The notes beneath the pieces were generated by a model. It had not been told where the DNA came from and made no database searches. It worked only from the letters and a program-made list of their open reading frames with translations. Made by a program: the position numbers and the translations under genes. From assembly GCA_032191485.1 (NCBI GenBank), contig JAVDOI010000069.1, forward strand, positions 586,001-650,000: a stretch of 64,000 nucleotides of DNA. Reading direction: 5' to 3'. Source of the DNA: Leptoclinus maculatus (lineage: Eukaryota > Chordata > Actinopteri > Perciformes > Stichaeidae). Numbering within the stretch: position 1 is the first letter of the stretch; each line of letters starts with the position of its first letter. Shown here piece by piece: positions 22,001 to 33,420 of the stretch.

Positions 22001-23283
22001 GCTCTCCCTCGCTCTTTTAGTTGTTCTGTGCCGAGATGAAAAGATCACTCTGGTCTGCCGTTGGTTGTCTTTGCCACATGCTGCTAGTCTGACGGCTCGG
22101 GTCAAACGAACTGCTAATGTGCTTCGGGGGAATCGGTTAAATGATGCTCACTGCGGGGGTGAAGACATCAAAACTCCTCAAGGTTGCGCAGCATTTAGCC
22201 CTACAGCTTCCAGCTGTTTACAGAAGATGAGGCATGTTTGCCAAGCTGACATGCACATGTCATGCGGTTTTGCCTGCGTTGGCCATGAGAGTGACTGGGG
22301 GCCAACATTACAGTCGACGGGCTGCATCGGCCTGCAGCGGTCTCAGGGAAGATACGAGACGACGGTTTGTACTGCTGCACTGCCACGGACATCTAAAGGG
22401 GGTTTATTTTGAACACTTTCACCAGATCTGAGCCACATTCACACACGATGTCAGTGTTATGTCTCTGGTTTAGGTCCGACACAGCTCAGGGTTTCTGCAT
22501 TTTTACAGCCTGGTTTTGCTGCAAATTATGCATTTACTATTTGTAACATATTTTACTACTCCTTCCTTTTTTTATGCAGCCTAGAGGACAAAGACTACAG
22601 ATTCATATATATAATACTACCACGTATGAAACTGCTTCATTAGCATGGTGGCAGCTGAGCAGAGAGGACCTTTCCCACTCCTCAGTTCCTGGCACTAAAG
22701 GGCTTTTTAAATTGTAAAGAACGAGTGCTGCTTAAGTAACTGCAGAGTACAGTGACTCATTAATGGCATGAGTACAGCACGTCTCTCTTCTTGTCCTCCA
22801 TGCCTTCCATCTCTCCTTTGACAGCATGTTAATGCCTCCGCCAAGGCAAGGCCAAGGACAAGACAAACACACACAAGACAGGGAGGGGTACGTAGACAGA
22901 TCCAGAGATAAAGAAGCGTATGTACGGTACAGAAAAGAAGACAAAGATAGACGGGGTGAGCAGAAAGGCATCAAAGAGAAATATGGAAATGTTATGGGGG
23001 AGAACTTTTCTATCCAGGCTCTGAGTGCCATATTAAGGGAAGGGAAAGAGAAAGGTACAGCATCATTTGACTTGCAGATTCTTTTGTTTGCCTGTGTGTG
23101 TTTTCATGCTGACTGAGGAGACTCTTGGCTTTAGAAGTCACCTCCACCACAGACAGACAGACGAGGATGAGTTTCAGCAGAATGCACGATGTGGCCTGAA
23201 GTCTAACTGTCCCCTTCGATAAGGACAGACCAACTTTAGGAACAACCAACCGGAGCAAACAGGAACGCCAAGAGGCATCACTA
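19086..23283. other. Non-coding stretch
   Basis: About 4.2 kb with no supported exon. A short AAT run lies at about 21040-21054 and CT-rich DNA at 21560-22020. Short ORFs lack family features or plausible splice context. Confidence 0.45.
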
Positions 23284-23460
23284 CGCTCATGTAGGGCTGC
23301 ACAATTAATCAAATTTTAATCGCGATCACGATTTTGTCTGCCACGATTAAATGAGCATGATCGTCGGCGATATTGACGTTTAAAATGCGTGCTCTGCTAC
23401 ATATCAAATCAAGCGCTTCCTCAACTAAGAGTCAGCCAACCACCAGGGGGAGAACGAGAT

Positions 23461-23507
23461 GGGAGGTGTCATGGAGGTGTCATGGAGGTGTCATGGAGGT
23501 GTCATGC
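23461..23507 (+). repeat. 11-bp tandem repeat inside the hAT element
   Basis: GGAGGTGTCAT repeated about four times. Confidence 0.8.
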
Positions 23508-23640
23508 ACGCACCCTGCAGCGGCAGCCTCAACAAAAGGTTCTGTCTGCAGTCGACTCCGGTATTAGTAGAAGAGTAGAGAGAGACAGACAACAGAACAG
23601 AGAGCAGACGGTCACGGGTGTCGTGTGAAAGGTAAATAAA

Positions 23641-23760
23641 ATGTCAGGAGCAGAAGGCGAGGAGCTAGTCCCTCGAAAAGGATCATCATCAGTTATCTGG
23701 AAGTTTTTTGGATTTAGGGCAAGTGATGTTAAACAAGAAAAAATCATATGCACAGAGTGC
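23641..23760 (+). pseudogene. hAT transposase start, cut by insertion
   Basis: ATG followed by 40 codons with the W-x2-FGF motif and the first cysteines of a BED finger (ICTEC), as in ZBED1-like transposases. Coding then runs into the inserted Harbinger sequence at 23765 and loses sense; the ORF continues to 23967 only by chance. Confidence 0.65.
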
Positions 23761-23764
23761 GTTA

Positions 23765-24305
23765 TGCTGCGTTCACACCAATCGCGCCGCCGGTCTCGCC
23801 GGGGACCATTTGTGTTCATTCGCGTGAATCGCGCTGGACGCGCTGGAGAGGGGGCGGGGCTTATCGCCCTGAAAGCCGCTCAACTGTCCGCCATTAACCA
23901 TGGAAAAAATAACCTCTATTTCTGCTTAGTACGTGTTGTGAAAGTCCCAGATATCACGGGAAACTAAACGCGTCATGTCTGGTTCATAACATCATCCGGA
24001 GCAGCTCCGTGGATTGTATCGAGATGTATTCACTGTGTCTAGCAAGCCACACGTCCGCTGTTTACTACGGCTGTATGAGCCCCAAATAAACTGATTTGGC
24101 TGTGATTTAACTGCAATAAACCGACAAAAGGGGACTCCGAAATAACTACCTAATGATGCCGATTTGTCTGAATTCATGTTTTGTTAGTTCTCTCCGCAAG
24201 ACGACAAGCAAATAACTTTTAAAATACTTGTTTTCTCAATGGAGCTCGGATGGATCGGTGCTAGGCTATGCTAACATGGTAGCAGCTCCATCAACACTCA
24301 CAATA
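23765..24305 (+). mobile_element. PIF/Harbinger element, 3'-truncated copy
   Basis: Starts TGCTGCGTTCACACCAA next to TTA and matches 27971-28541 closely, apart from a short deletion near the start. It lacks the right terminal repeat: similarity stops at CTCACAATAA, where hAT-internal sequence resumes. It is inserted into the hAT transposase exon. Confidence 0.8.
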
Positions 24306-24436
24306 AGTGAAAGTGCAATAAAAAGATGTTGTCCCTAAAATTAATGAATAATCGTGATAAATAATCGTGATCTCAATATTGATCAAAATAATCGCGATTA
24401 TGATTTTGGCCATAATCGTGCAGCCCTACGCTCATG

Positions 24437-25820
24437 TATAACATTAAATGTAATTCAGGACGTTCAGGAAAAGCCATGAAGGGACCTTTTTGAGAAGCAG
24501 CCTTCGGGGATCACAGCTCGGTGTTTTGTTTGTGAGCAGTTCACCGAGATTCCTTCGAAATTCACAAAGCTCTAATCCTGCATTATTAATCTACTTTATT
24601 GTTGCTTGGCAGTACATGTCAGAGACTACCAGATGGTTTATCAAAGTGATAAGATAATAAAAGCATTTCTCAGTATCTCAGTGAGGTGAACGCGTCAATA
24701 AATACATTGCTATTAATGTTTAACAACAATTCACTGTAAAAGATGAACATAATAAACATTATGGATGCGTTTGCCATTTTAATGTTGAGGGGATTTAAAG
24801 TTCATACAAAACCAAGCAAAAAGAAATTTAAATTAAAAATACCACAACCTCACTCACTATGAGAAATGCAGAATTTGGCAATGAAAAATAAATGTCATTT
24901 AGATTGAAGCTGAATAAAAAGAGGGAAGTCTATTCAATGAAGCAATAACTATTCATTTGAAATGAGCGAGAGAGCAACAAAGTGAGCTGCGTCAGCAGAT
25001 TTGTGTAATGATTGGGCAATCACAAACACCCATCCATATACCTATAGGTAGATACCTCCAGAGTAACACACACTTCCATGAGCAGCTAACATAGCTTGTT
25101 GTCTTTCAACCATCCCTGTAGACTCTGGGTGTTATGGACAATGTGGTCTTTATAGTCTTAAAAGATAATCCAGAGATTTACAGAGTTCAGTCATTATTTG
25201 TCCAGTGAAATAATTACCTCCGTCTCAATTGGTGCTCTGTGGAATGCAGAACGATGTTTTTACAGAGGCCGAGTCACTTATAAGCCCAGTTAGAGAACAT
25301 TTCCACATATTGTACTACTTTTGCTTTCTACACATTTTGGCACATGAATAAAGTCAATTTACAGAAGGGGTGTGTTTCAATATTGTTGTCTGTCCTGTTT
25401 TATCGGGTTCTAAAATGGCGGAGTTGTGTGGACGCTAGGCGCAAACTTAGCAAAAGTTATACGTTTTAAAAAGGCAAATGTAGTCGTGTGGATGTAGCCA
25501 CAGAGTGTGTTGGCCACAGAAGAGTGAGACCGTCTTCTCACTAAGATCACAAGTCTGGGTTATCTGGCACAGTGGCTGTTTCTGCAAGTTCAGAAACTGT
25601 TCAGACTGAGAATCTGTTTACATGAACACACGCGACAACAAAAAGACATTCACAAACGTTCACAGTTTAAAGAGTTCAGGTGGGGAATTATCCATCACCT
25701 TCTTTTCTGTATGGTCCTCTCTTAGAGACGGGCAAAGATTGATTTGACCTTCTCTCTCAAATCATTCGATGATGTATGATAACCTATATATGTTTTTCCA
25801 TATGTTTGTTATTTGTTATC

Positions 25821-25859
<39 letters not shown>

Positions 25860-26030
25860 AAAGGGTGAAGCCGTCAGGTGTACTTAGCTCAGAGCCCAGT
25901 GATGAGTTCTCCACAGTGGCTGGAGGGGTCACGACCCCATTAGACACAGGTTACACACATCGACCCTTTAGTGTGGGGGTTTATGGGAGTGAAAGTCCTG
26001 GTGTGGTTAGATTGTGCACTTTATGGATTA

Positions 26031-26093
<63 letters not shown>

Positions 26094-27309
26094 GAAAGAG
26101 AAAGAGAAAGCGAGACGGGTTAGAAATGGAGTTAAATTAGTTTAATATAATTCATATTAAACGCACATAGAAAGTATTGCTTTTTTCTCTTAGAATGTAT
26201 AACACAGGTGAAGGTAAAAGAGCAAATAAACAATAGTGGCTGAACAGCTTCTGATTTACTCATGAACTGTTTTCAAGCCAGAGTATAAGTATATTGCTTC
26301 CAAACTGAGTAAATGTCGTCTCTTTGACTCGGTCCCAGACACATTCAAACTCTTAATGAACTTGCCATGTAGAGAATCGAACAGGATATTTAGTTGTACA
26401 CCACGGTATTCTCCACAGTCAAGACACTTATACACCTGGTAAATATCTTATCTTTGTTCTTGAATTCACAAGAAAATGTAAATTGACATATTTTCCTCAA
26501 GTGACCAGGAATGTGGTACATAATCTAAAACAAATGTAGACTATAATAGTTTTGTAATGAGGTCTTTAGGCGGCATTAATAGATTTTTTGGGGGCTTATG
26601 GAGGACACAACAAGGCAAAAACTACACACCTCGGATGTATTTATTTAACCAACTCCTGAGGAAAAAAAACATCTGGCTCTAACCGCTGCTAGATGTTTGA
26701 CTTTCTTCACCAGCTAGTTGCTAACTTTGTCAACATTGAAGGCACTGAGAAGTAATCAGTTGGTTTATTTGGTGTCACTATGAAAAATATGAATGAGTAC
26801 TAGAGTAATAGAGGGGAGTAAATTCTACTTTTTCATTTTGTCACCTCCTCTTCTTTATGAATTAAACAGACATCCCATTGATAAGAATGAAGAACGGTCT
26901 CTTGTTGCAGGTCATTAGACCCTCATCCAGCTCGTCATCGAGGTCGCTCTCTACACTCATGTTGCTGCACTTGTGATTTGCTGCCTTCACCTTTTGATGC
27001 CAAACTGAACTTTTAGCTTCTGAAATGATTAATGAAGCTACGCTGCTGTTCTGCACAGCGTCTCTCTCAGCTGTCTGCTCCCCGCTATGTTCACATTTTA
27101 GAAAATGTCATTGATATTTCCCTCATTAACAAGATATTATTTCACCCACCAGCAACCCATCTGTTGTTAATAAAGAGTAAGATGTGATGCATTTCTGCAC
27201 AAACACTAATCCATCCATAAAACACTTCAGATCATGTCCTGATTCAAGCCATAACAAACAACACAACCATCAGGCAAATGTTGCTGTGTTTCCTGGGACC
27301 CAGTCATAC
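24437..27309. other. Non-coding stretch with two (GT)n tracts
   Basis: GT tracts lie at about 25822-25857 and 26033-26090. The ORF at 25865-26092 is a by-product of the second tract. No exon recognised. Confidence 0.5.
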
Positions 27310-27467
27310 TACCTCTTTAGGGGTGTAACAATACACGAATTGAACCATTCGGTACGAGGCTCACGGTTACGAACCGAACAATACCTTTGAATAATACTAT
27401 TGCATTTGGAAAATGCAATGTTCTCTCGGTGGAGGCACCGCGCTCAACATGGCAACCCACCCGACGT

Positions 27468-28986
27468 GTCACGTGGTGGTGTGGCGGACCCAAACGCAGG
27501 CACGAACAAGGTTAGATAAAGTGAAAAGGTTTATTTTACAGGGGATAATGGGCGGTGATCCTGGGCAGAGCAAGGCGGGGCAGGGCAGGCAGACCGGGGT
27601 GTAAGCGTGGCAGGGAATGGATAGCGTCGTCGAGGCAGGCAGGCTGGGGAACCGGAGAGGATGATCCACTGTGGGCACAGTAAGACAGGGTAAGTTCAGG
27701 CAAACAATAAGACGAGGAAATAAACTCAGAATTAACAATACCGAGTGGCCAAGAACGGCAAACTAACACTGTGAATGCAACAATGATCTGGCGAAGAGTC
27801 GATGTGGAACCGGGGTCGATATACTGTTGGGTGATGAGTAGATGGAAGGCAGCTGGGTTGACTGGGCAGGTGAGGTGAATGAATGGAATCAGGAGGGCGC
27901 TGGGAGGAGACCAGGGGAGCCACGCTCAAAGCACACACACACACACAGAGACACAGGAAACACAGCCTAATGCTGCGTTCACACCAAACGCGTCGCGAAT
28001 TCATCGCGCCGCAAATTCGCGTCCAACGCGCCGCCGGTCTCGCTGGGGACCATTTGTGTTCATTCGCGCGAATCGCGCTGGAGAGGGGGCGGGGCTTATC
28101 GCTCTGAAATCCCTAAACTGTCCGCCATTAACCATGGAAAAAATAACCTCTATTTCTGCTTAGTACGTGTTGTGAAAGTCCCAGATATCACGGGAAACTA
28201 AACGCGTCATGTCTGGGTTAATAACATTGTCCAGAGGAGCTCCGTGGATTGTATCGAGATGTATTCACTGTGTCTAGCAAGCCACACGTCCGCTGTTTAC
28301 TACGGCTGTATGAGCCCCAAATAAACTGATTTGGCTGTGATTTAACTGCAATAAACCGACAAAAAGGGACTCCGAAATAACTACCTAATGATGCCGATTT
28401 GTCTGAATTCATGTTTTGTTAGTTCTCTCCGCAAGACGACAAGCAAATAACTTTTAAAATACTTGTTTTCTCAATGGAGCTCGGATGGATCGGTGCTAGG
28501 CTATGCTAACATGGTAGCAGCTCCATCAACACTCACAATAACGTCATCTAGACGTAAATACGGCAGCGTCTTTTTCATTGTTTGTACCATCTGGTTTACA
28601 CACACACACATTTATACACATAGTTTGGTCCGATCTCTACTGATACGAGGTATCGTAGAGCTCTGGGTGAACACAGACGGCTCCGGTATTTATTTCCTGA
28701 TTCAGCAACGGCAGGAAGTCAGTGATGACAGGGGAAACATCTCAACGCTGATAGGCTATCGCGCCACAGCGTCACGCGATTTTTCCGCAGAAGTTGAAAT
28801 ATTTCAACTTCTGCGTTTTGGCGTTTGACGCGATTCTCGTCCATCGCGCCGCAAATTCGCGTCCATCGCGCCGCGCAAACGCAGATTCGCGTCACTCCAG
28901 TCTGTGCATGTGCGTAGACTTTGCATAGACTTTGTATGTAATCTCGACGCGAATTCGCGTTTGGTGTGAACGCAGCATAACAGTGA
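27468..28986. mobile_element. Possible element between hAT and Harbinger (TGTCAC ... GTGACA)
   Basis: Sequence starting TGTCACGTGG and ending CAGTGACA brackets the Harbinger copy. Without it the unit is about 510 bp and looks foreign to the hAT termini. TG...CA ends could be a solo LTR or a short-TIR element; no target duplication was found, so this is tentative. Confidence 0.35.
27971..28977. mobile_element. PIF/Harbinger element, full-length non-autonomous copy
   Basis: 1007 bp with terminal inverted repeats TGCTGCGTTCACACCAAACG and its complement, flanked by TAA on both sides (27968-27970, 28978-28980), the 3-bp TWA duplication of PIF/Harbinger. Subterminal GCGAATTCGCG-type palindromes are repeated near both ends. 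A short ATG frame (MEKITSISA) follows a GC-rich stretch in both copies but stops at once, so no transposase is encoded. Confidence 0.85.
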
Positions 28987-29650
28987 CACTACTTATTCAC
29001 GAGCACATTTCTCCAGACCATAATTCCTGCTTTGTAAAAGAAAACAAAAGCCCAAACAGAGAATCAAATGTCCGAAGCTCCCGCTGTTCCTCTGACAACG
29101 GACGGCCGGACGTCACGGACTACACAAAGCTACCCGACTCTAATGACACAAATAGGCCGATGTCATTAATCTAGCGGATCTCTCGCCTCCTCCAAAGATC
29201 AGAGATTGTGACCTTCTTTCACAGAAGCACAACAGCAGCCCACGTGTTAAAGACAAAACAGGAGTTGCTGTAGCTTCCTGTACACAAATGAATCCATGAT
29301 TGTTCAAAGTAAAAAGAGAACATACTTTATGACGCCATTGTTTGCCGAGCCGTGGCACCACTGTATCCGATTGAACCGAACCGAGAATGTTGTGAACCGT
29401 TACACCCCTATACCTCTTGTCCATCTGGGACAGAAACTTCGTAAATGTAGGTCAATGAAAAACATCAGTGCTCTCCTCTTACAAGGAGTTAATGCGAGTA
29501 AATATAGCATAAAGAATCCAGGCTAATTACAAAATACTAGGACTCTCATCATTTGGGGACTTGTCCTTAGTAATCATGTCTCACCTGGGGGCCTGTTCAA
29601 GGGAACGTTTGTTTTGAATTCCCGTTGTCGTATCTTTTCTGCGACAGTGC

Positions 29651-30017
29651 TGTTGAAGTGATGATGAAGAATGCTCCGCGGACACTGTTCTTGCTGGTAT
29701 AATAAAGTTTATTACAAACAAGTAACACATGTCATACAGGTGTCTAGACCACCTGGAGGTCCTGGGTTGAATCCAAAAAGAGCCTAAAGATGAGAGACTC
29801 CGCGTCTTCTTATATAGTGTGCATGTATGCATCTCGTAAGGGAGGAATGGTTAACCAATGTATGGCTCCATAAAGAAGAATGGTTAACCAATGTATTGCT
29901 CCATAAGGGAGGAAGTTAATCAATGGGTGGCCTCTTCACCCCCATTACCTGCCTTGAGGTCATGGGAATCCATACATATCTGGTTCCCATCCAAGACCCC
30001 CAAAGAGGCCCCTTACA
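29651..30017 (-). repeat. Candidate solo LTR
   Basis: On the minus strand: starts TGTAAGGGGCC, has TATATAAGAAG (TATA-like), a CT-rich start region, AATAAA within TTGTAATAAACTTTATT, and ends TTCAACA. The U3-R-U5 order and size of about 370 bp fit a retroviral-type LTR. No flanking duplication is visible and the inner boundary could lie further out, so this is moderate at best. The rest of 29419-30180 shows nothing else. Confidence 0.45.
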
Positions 30018-30179
30018 CGAAGGCTGAAAATATACCACACCGTCCTTTAGACTTCAGACGTTTTGCTACTTCAGTGAATCATCGCCACTGAGCTCGAAGA
30101 AGGAGGATGGGAGGGGGGGTGCCCTCAAACAACAACAAATTAAATCTCCTAATTATTAAATTAAATCACCGACTGAGTA

Positions 30180-30422
30180 GGTCAATCACTCAGTCGCTCA
30201 CTCGGTCAACCGCTGACTTGCTCAGTCAGTGAGTCGCTCAGTGAGTCGCTCAGTGAGTCGCTCAGTGAGTCGCTCAGTGAGTCGCTCGCCCAGTCACTCA
30301 GTCACTCACTCGGTGCGTCGGTCACTCACTCACTCACTCGTCACTCACTCAGCCGGACACTCAGCCGGACAGTTAGTTAGTTCAGTTAGTCGCTCACTAA
30401 GTCACTCACTTAGTGAGCGACC
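30180..30422 (+). repeat. Degenerate part of the TCAGT/TCACT minisatellite
   Basis: Short tandem units such as GAGTCGCTCAGT (12 bp) and CACTCACTCGG, related to the 36-bp array that resumes at 31444. Probably the left flank of the same array, cut by the LINE insertion at 30423. Confidence 0.75.
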
Positions 30423-31443
30423 TTCAGTTACCAAGCTCCTCTTTTGTGGAACAAGCTTCCCGTTTCAGTCCGGGGGGCAGACACACTCACCACATTTAAG
30501 AGTAAGCTTAAGACTTTCCTTTTTGATAGTGCTTATAGTTAGGGCTGGCTCAGGTCTGCCTTGGACCAGCCCTTAGACAAACTGGTATAGGCGTAGACTA
30601 CAGGGGGACTTCCTAGGATACACCGAGCTCCTCTCTCCTCTTCTTCATCTCTGTCTGTATGAATTGATGTCCCATTAATGCTCACTACTAACTCTACTTC
30701 TTCCCCGGAGTCTTTGTGCTTTCTCGCCTCACAGGTTCCCATGGATCGTGGTTTCATCTGGACTCTGGTCCTTCCACCCGCCATGGCCCTGCTGACACCT
30801 ACTACCTATTTTATTATTAACATTATTAACCCTAATACCGTTACCACTAATGCACATTACTGACTTTGTTTCTTCCCCGGAGTCTTTGTGCTTTCTCTCC
30901 TCACAGGTTTCCATGTATCGTGGTGTCATGTGGACCCTGGTCCTTCCTCCCGCCTTAACCCTGCTGACTCCCACTAATAAATAACACTCTTATTATTACT
31001 TACATTACTATTTCATATTACCGGTCCCATTAATGCACATTATTGACCAGCTTCTTCACCAGAGTATCTGTGCTTTATCGCCTCACAGGTACCTCTGGAT
31101 CCGGGTTGTACCTGGACCTGGTCTTTCCACCTGCCGTAGTTCTGTCATACATTGAATGTGTTGAAATTACATTGCATGTGTTGTAAATTTGTTATGCTGT
31201 TCAACACTTGACATCTATTGCACTTCTGTCCATCCTGATAGAGGATCCCTCCTCTGTTGCTCTCCCTAAGGTCTCTTCCTCTTTTCTCCCCGTTAAAGGT
31301 TTTTTTTGGGGGAGTTTTTCCTGTTCCGATGTGAGGGTTCCGGGACAAGATGATGTCATGTGTACATATTGTAAAGCCCTCTGAGGCTAATTTGTAATTT
31401 GTGATTTTGGGCTATACAAAATAAATTGAATTTAATTGAATTA
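30423..31443 (+). mobile_element. L2-type LINE 3' end
   Basis: Begins within the C-terminus of ORF2 (LWNKLPVSVRGADTLTTFKS, then KLKTFLF and stop), a hallmark of L2/Maui-type LINEs of fish, followed by about 900 bp of 3'UTR and the tail GGCTATACAAAATAAATTGA with ATTGAATT microrepeats. The 5' part is absent, as expected for 5'-truncated retrotransposition. The tail abuts the 36-bp minisatellite. Two internal segments (around 30690-30800 and 30860-30975) are related to each other, both containing CCCGGAGTCTTTGTGCTTTC. Confidence 0.78.
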
Positions 31444-33330
31444 GTCAGTTGCTCACTAAGTCACTCGGTCACTCCGTTGGTCAGTTGCTCACTAAGTCAC
31501 TCGGTCACTCCCTTGGTCAGTTGCTCACTAAGTCACTCGGTCACTCCCTTGGTCAGTTGCTCACTAAGTCACTCGGTCACTCCCTTGGTCAGTTGCTCAC
31601 TAAGTCACTCGGTCACTCCCTTGGTCAGTTGCTCACTAAGTCACTCGGTCACTCTCTTGGTCAGTTGCTCACTAAGTCACTCGGTCACTCCCTTGGTCAG
31701 TTGCTCACTAAGTCACTCGGTCACTCCCTTGGTCAGTTGCTCACTAAGTCACTCGGTCACTCTCTTGGTCAGTTGCTCACTAAGTCACTCGGTCACTCTC
31801 TTGGTCAGTTGCTCACTAAGTCACTCGGTCACTCTCTTGGTCAGTTGCTCACTAAGTCACTCGGTCACTCTCTTGGTCAGTTGCTCACTAAGTCACTCGG
31901 CCACTCCCTTGGTCAGTTGCTCACTAAGTCACTCGGTCACTCCCTTGGTCAGTTGCTCACTAAGTCACTCGGTCACTCACTTGGTCAGTTGCTCACTAAG
32001 TCACTCGGTCACTCTCTTGGTCAGTTGCTCACTAAGTCACTCGGTCACTCCCTTGGTCAGTTGCTCACTAAGTCACTCGGTCACTCCCTTGGTCAGTTGC
32101 TCACTAAGTCACTCGGTCACTCCCTTGGTCAGTTGCTCACTAAGTCACTCGGTCACTCTCTTGGTCAGTTGCTCACTAAGTCACTCGTCACTCCCTTGGT
32201 CAGTTGCTCACTAAGTCACTCGGTCACTCCCTTGGTCAGTTGCTCACAAAGTCACTCGGTCACTCCCTTGGTCAGTTGCTCACTAAGTCACTCGGTCTCT
32301 CCCTTGGTCAGTTGCTCACTAAGTCACTCGGTCACTCTCTTGGTCAGTTGCTCACTAAGTCACTCGGTCACTCCCTTGGTCAGTTGCTCACTAAGTCACT
32401 CGGTCACTCCCTTGGTCAGTTGCTCACTAAGTCACTCGGTCACTCTCTTGGTCAGTTGCTCACTAAGTCACTCGGTCACTCTCTTGGTCAGTTGCTCACT
32501 AAGTCACTCGGTCACTCTCTTGGTCAGTTGCTCACTAAGTCACTCGGTCACTCTCTTGGTCAGTTGCTCACTAAGTCACTCGGCCACTCCCTTGGTCAGT
32601 TGCTCACTAAGTCACTCGGTCACTCCCTTGGTCAGTTGCTCACTAAGTCACTCGGTCACTCACTTGGTCAGTTGCTCACTAAGTCACTCGGTCACTCTCT
32701 TGGTCAGTTGCTCACTAAGTCACTCGGTCACTCCCTTGGTCAGTTGCTCACTAAGTCACTCGGTCACTCCCTTGGTCAGTTGCTCACTAAGTCACTCGGT
32801 CACTCCCTTGGTCAGTTGCTCACTAAGTCACTCGGTCACTCTCTTGGTCAGTTGCTCACTAAGTCACTCGTCACTCCCTTGGTCAGTTGCTCACTAAGTC
32901 ACTCGGTCACTCCCTTGGTCAGTTGCTCACTAAGTCACTCGGTCACTCCCTTGGTCAGTTGCTCACTAAGTCACTCGGTCTCTCCCTTGGTCAGTTGCTC
33001 ACTAAGTCACTCGGTCACTCTCTTGGTCAGTTGCTCACTAAGTCACTCGGTCACTCCCTTGGTCAGTTGCTCACTAAGTCACTCGGTCACTCACTTGGTC
33101 AGTTGCTCACTAAGTCACTCGGTCTCTCCCTTGGTCAGTTGCTCACTAAGTCACTCGGTCTCTCCCTTGGTCAGTTGCTCACTAAGTCACTCGGTCACTC
33201 CCTTGGTCAGTTGCTCACTAAGTCACTCGGTCTCTCCCTTGGTCAGTTGCTCACTAAGTCACTCGGTCACTCTCTTGGTCAGTTGCTCACTAAGTCACTC
33301 GGTCACTCCCTTGGTCGCTCACTCACTCAG
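31444..33330 (+). repeat. 36-bp minisatellite, about 52 copies, with higher-order structure
   Basis: The unit contains GGTCAGTTGCTCACTAAGTC followed by ACTCGGTCACTCCCTT. Variant positions (CCC/CTC/CAC before TTGG, GGCC for GGTC, TCTC for TCAC) and a one-base deletion (CTCGTCAC) at 32187 and 32870 recur in the same order over 19 monomers, giving a 683-bp higher-order repeat in two full tandem copies plus partial. Because 36 is a multiple of three, ORFs of up to 482 codons run through the array; they are not genes. Degenerate GAGTGAGT sequence continues to about 33415. Confidence 0.95.
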
Positions 33331-33420
33331 CCGGTCACTCAGAGTGAGTAAGTGAGTGAGTGAGCGAGCGAGCAATCGACTGAGTGAGTAACCGACTGAG
33401 TGAGTAAGTGACAAGTCAGA

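Larger units (their letters stand above)
23292..24428 (+). mobile_element. hAT transposon with perfect 8-bp target duplication
   Basis: Ends TAGGGCTGCACAATTA at the left and the inverted TAATCGTGCAGCCCTA at the right, flanked on both sides by CGCTCATG (23284-23291 and 24429-24436). An 8-bp duplication is diagnostic of hAT. Inside is the start of a BED-type transposase (23641-23760: PRKGSSSVIWKFFGF, ending IICTEC at the first Cys pair), interrupted by a PIF/Harbinger element at 23765. The rest of the transposase is gone, so the copy is non-autonomous. Confidence 0.88.
27318..29410. mobile_element. Second hAT element, with nested insertions
   Basis: Terminal inverted repeats begin TAGGGGTGTAAC; left flank TACCTCTT (27310-27317) equals right flank TACCTCTT (29411-29418), an exact 8-bp duplication. 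No transposase is left. The interior contains a full-length PIF/Harbinger element (27971-28977) and probably another insert starting near 27468 (TGTCACGTGG). Confidence 0.88.

Noticed and set aside
23641..23967. A 108-codon gene inside the first hAT element
   Set aside because: Only the first 40 codons are transposase-like; the rest is Harbinger sequence read by chance.
29651..30017. Complete LTR retroelement next to the candidate solo LTR
   Set aside because: No primer-binding site, coding region or target duplication could be tied to it; kept only as a low-confidence LTR.
31426..33355. Long ORFs of up to 482 codons with 12-residue repeats (LTKSLGHSLGQL, CSLSHSVTPLVS)
   Set aside because: They exist only because the minisatellite period of 36 bp is divisible by three; no start context, splice sites or non-repeat sequence support a protein.
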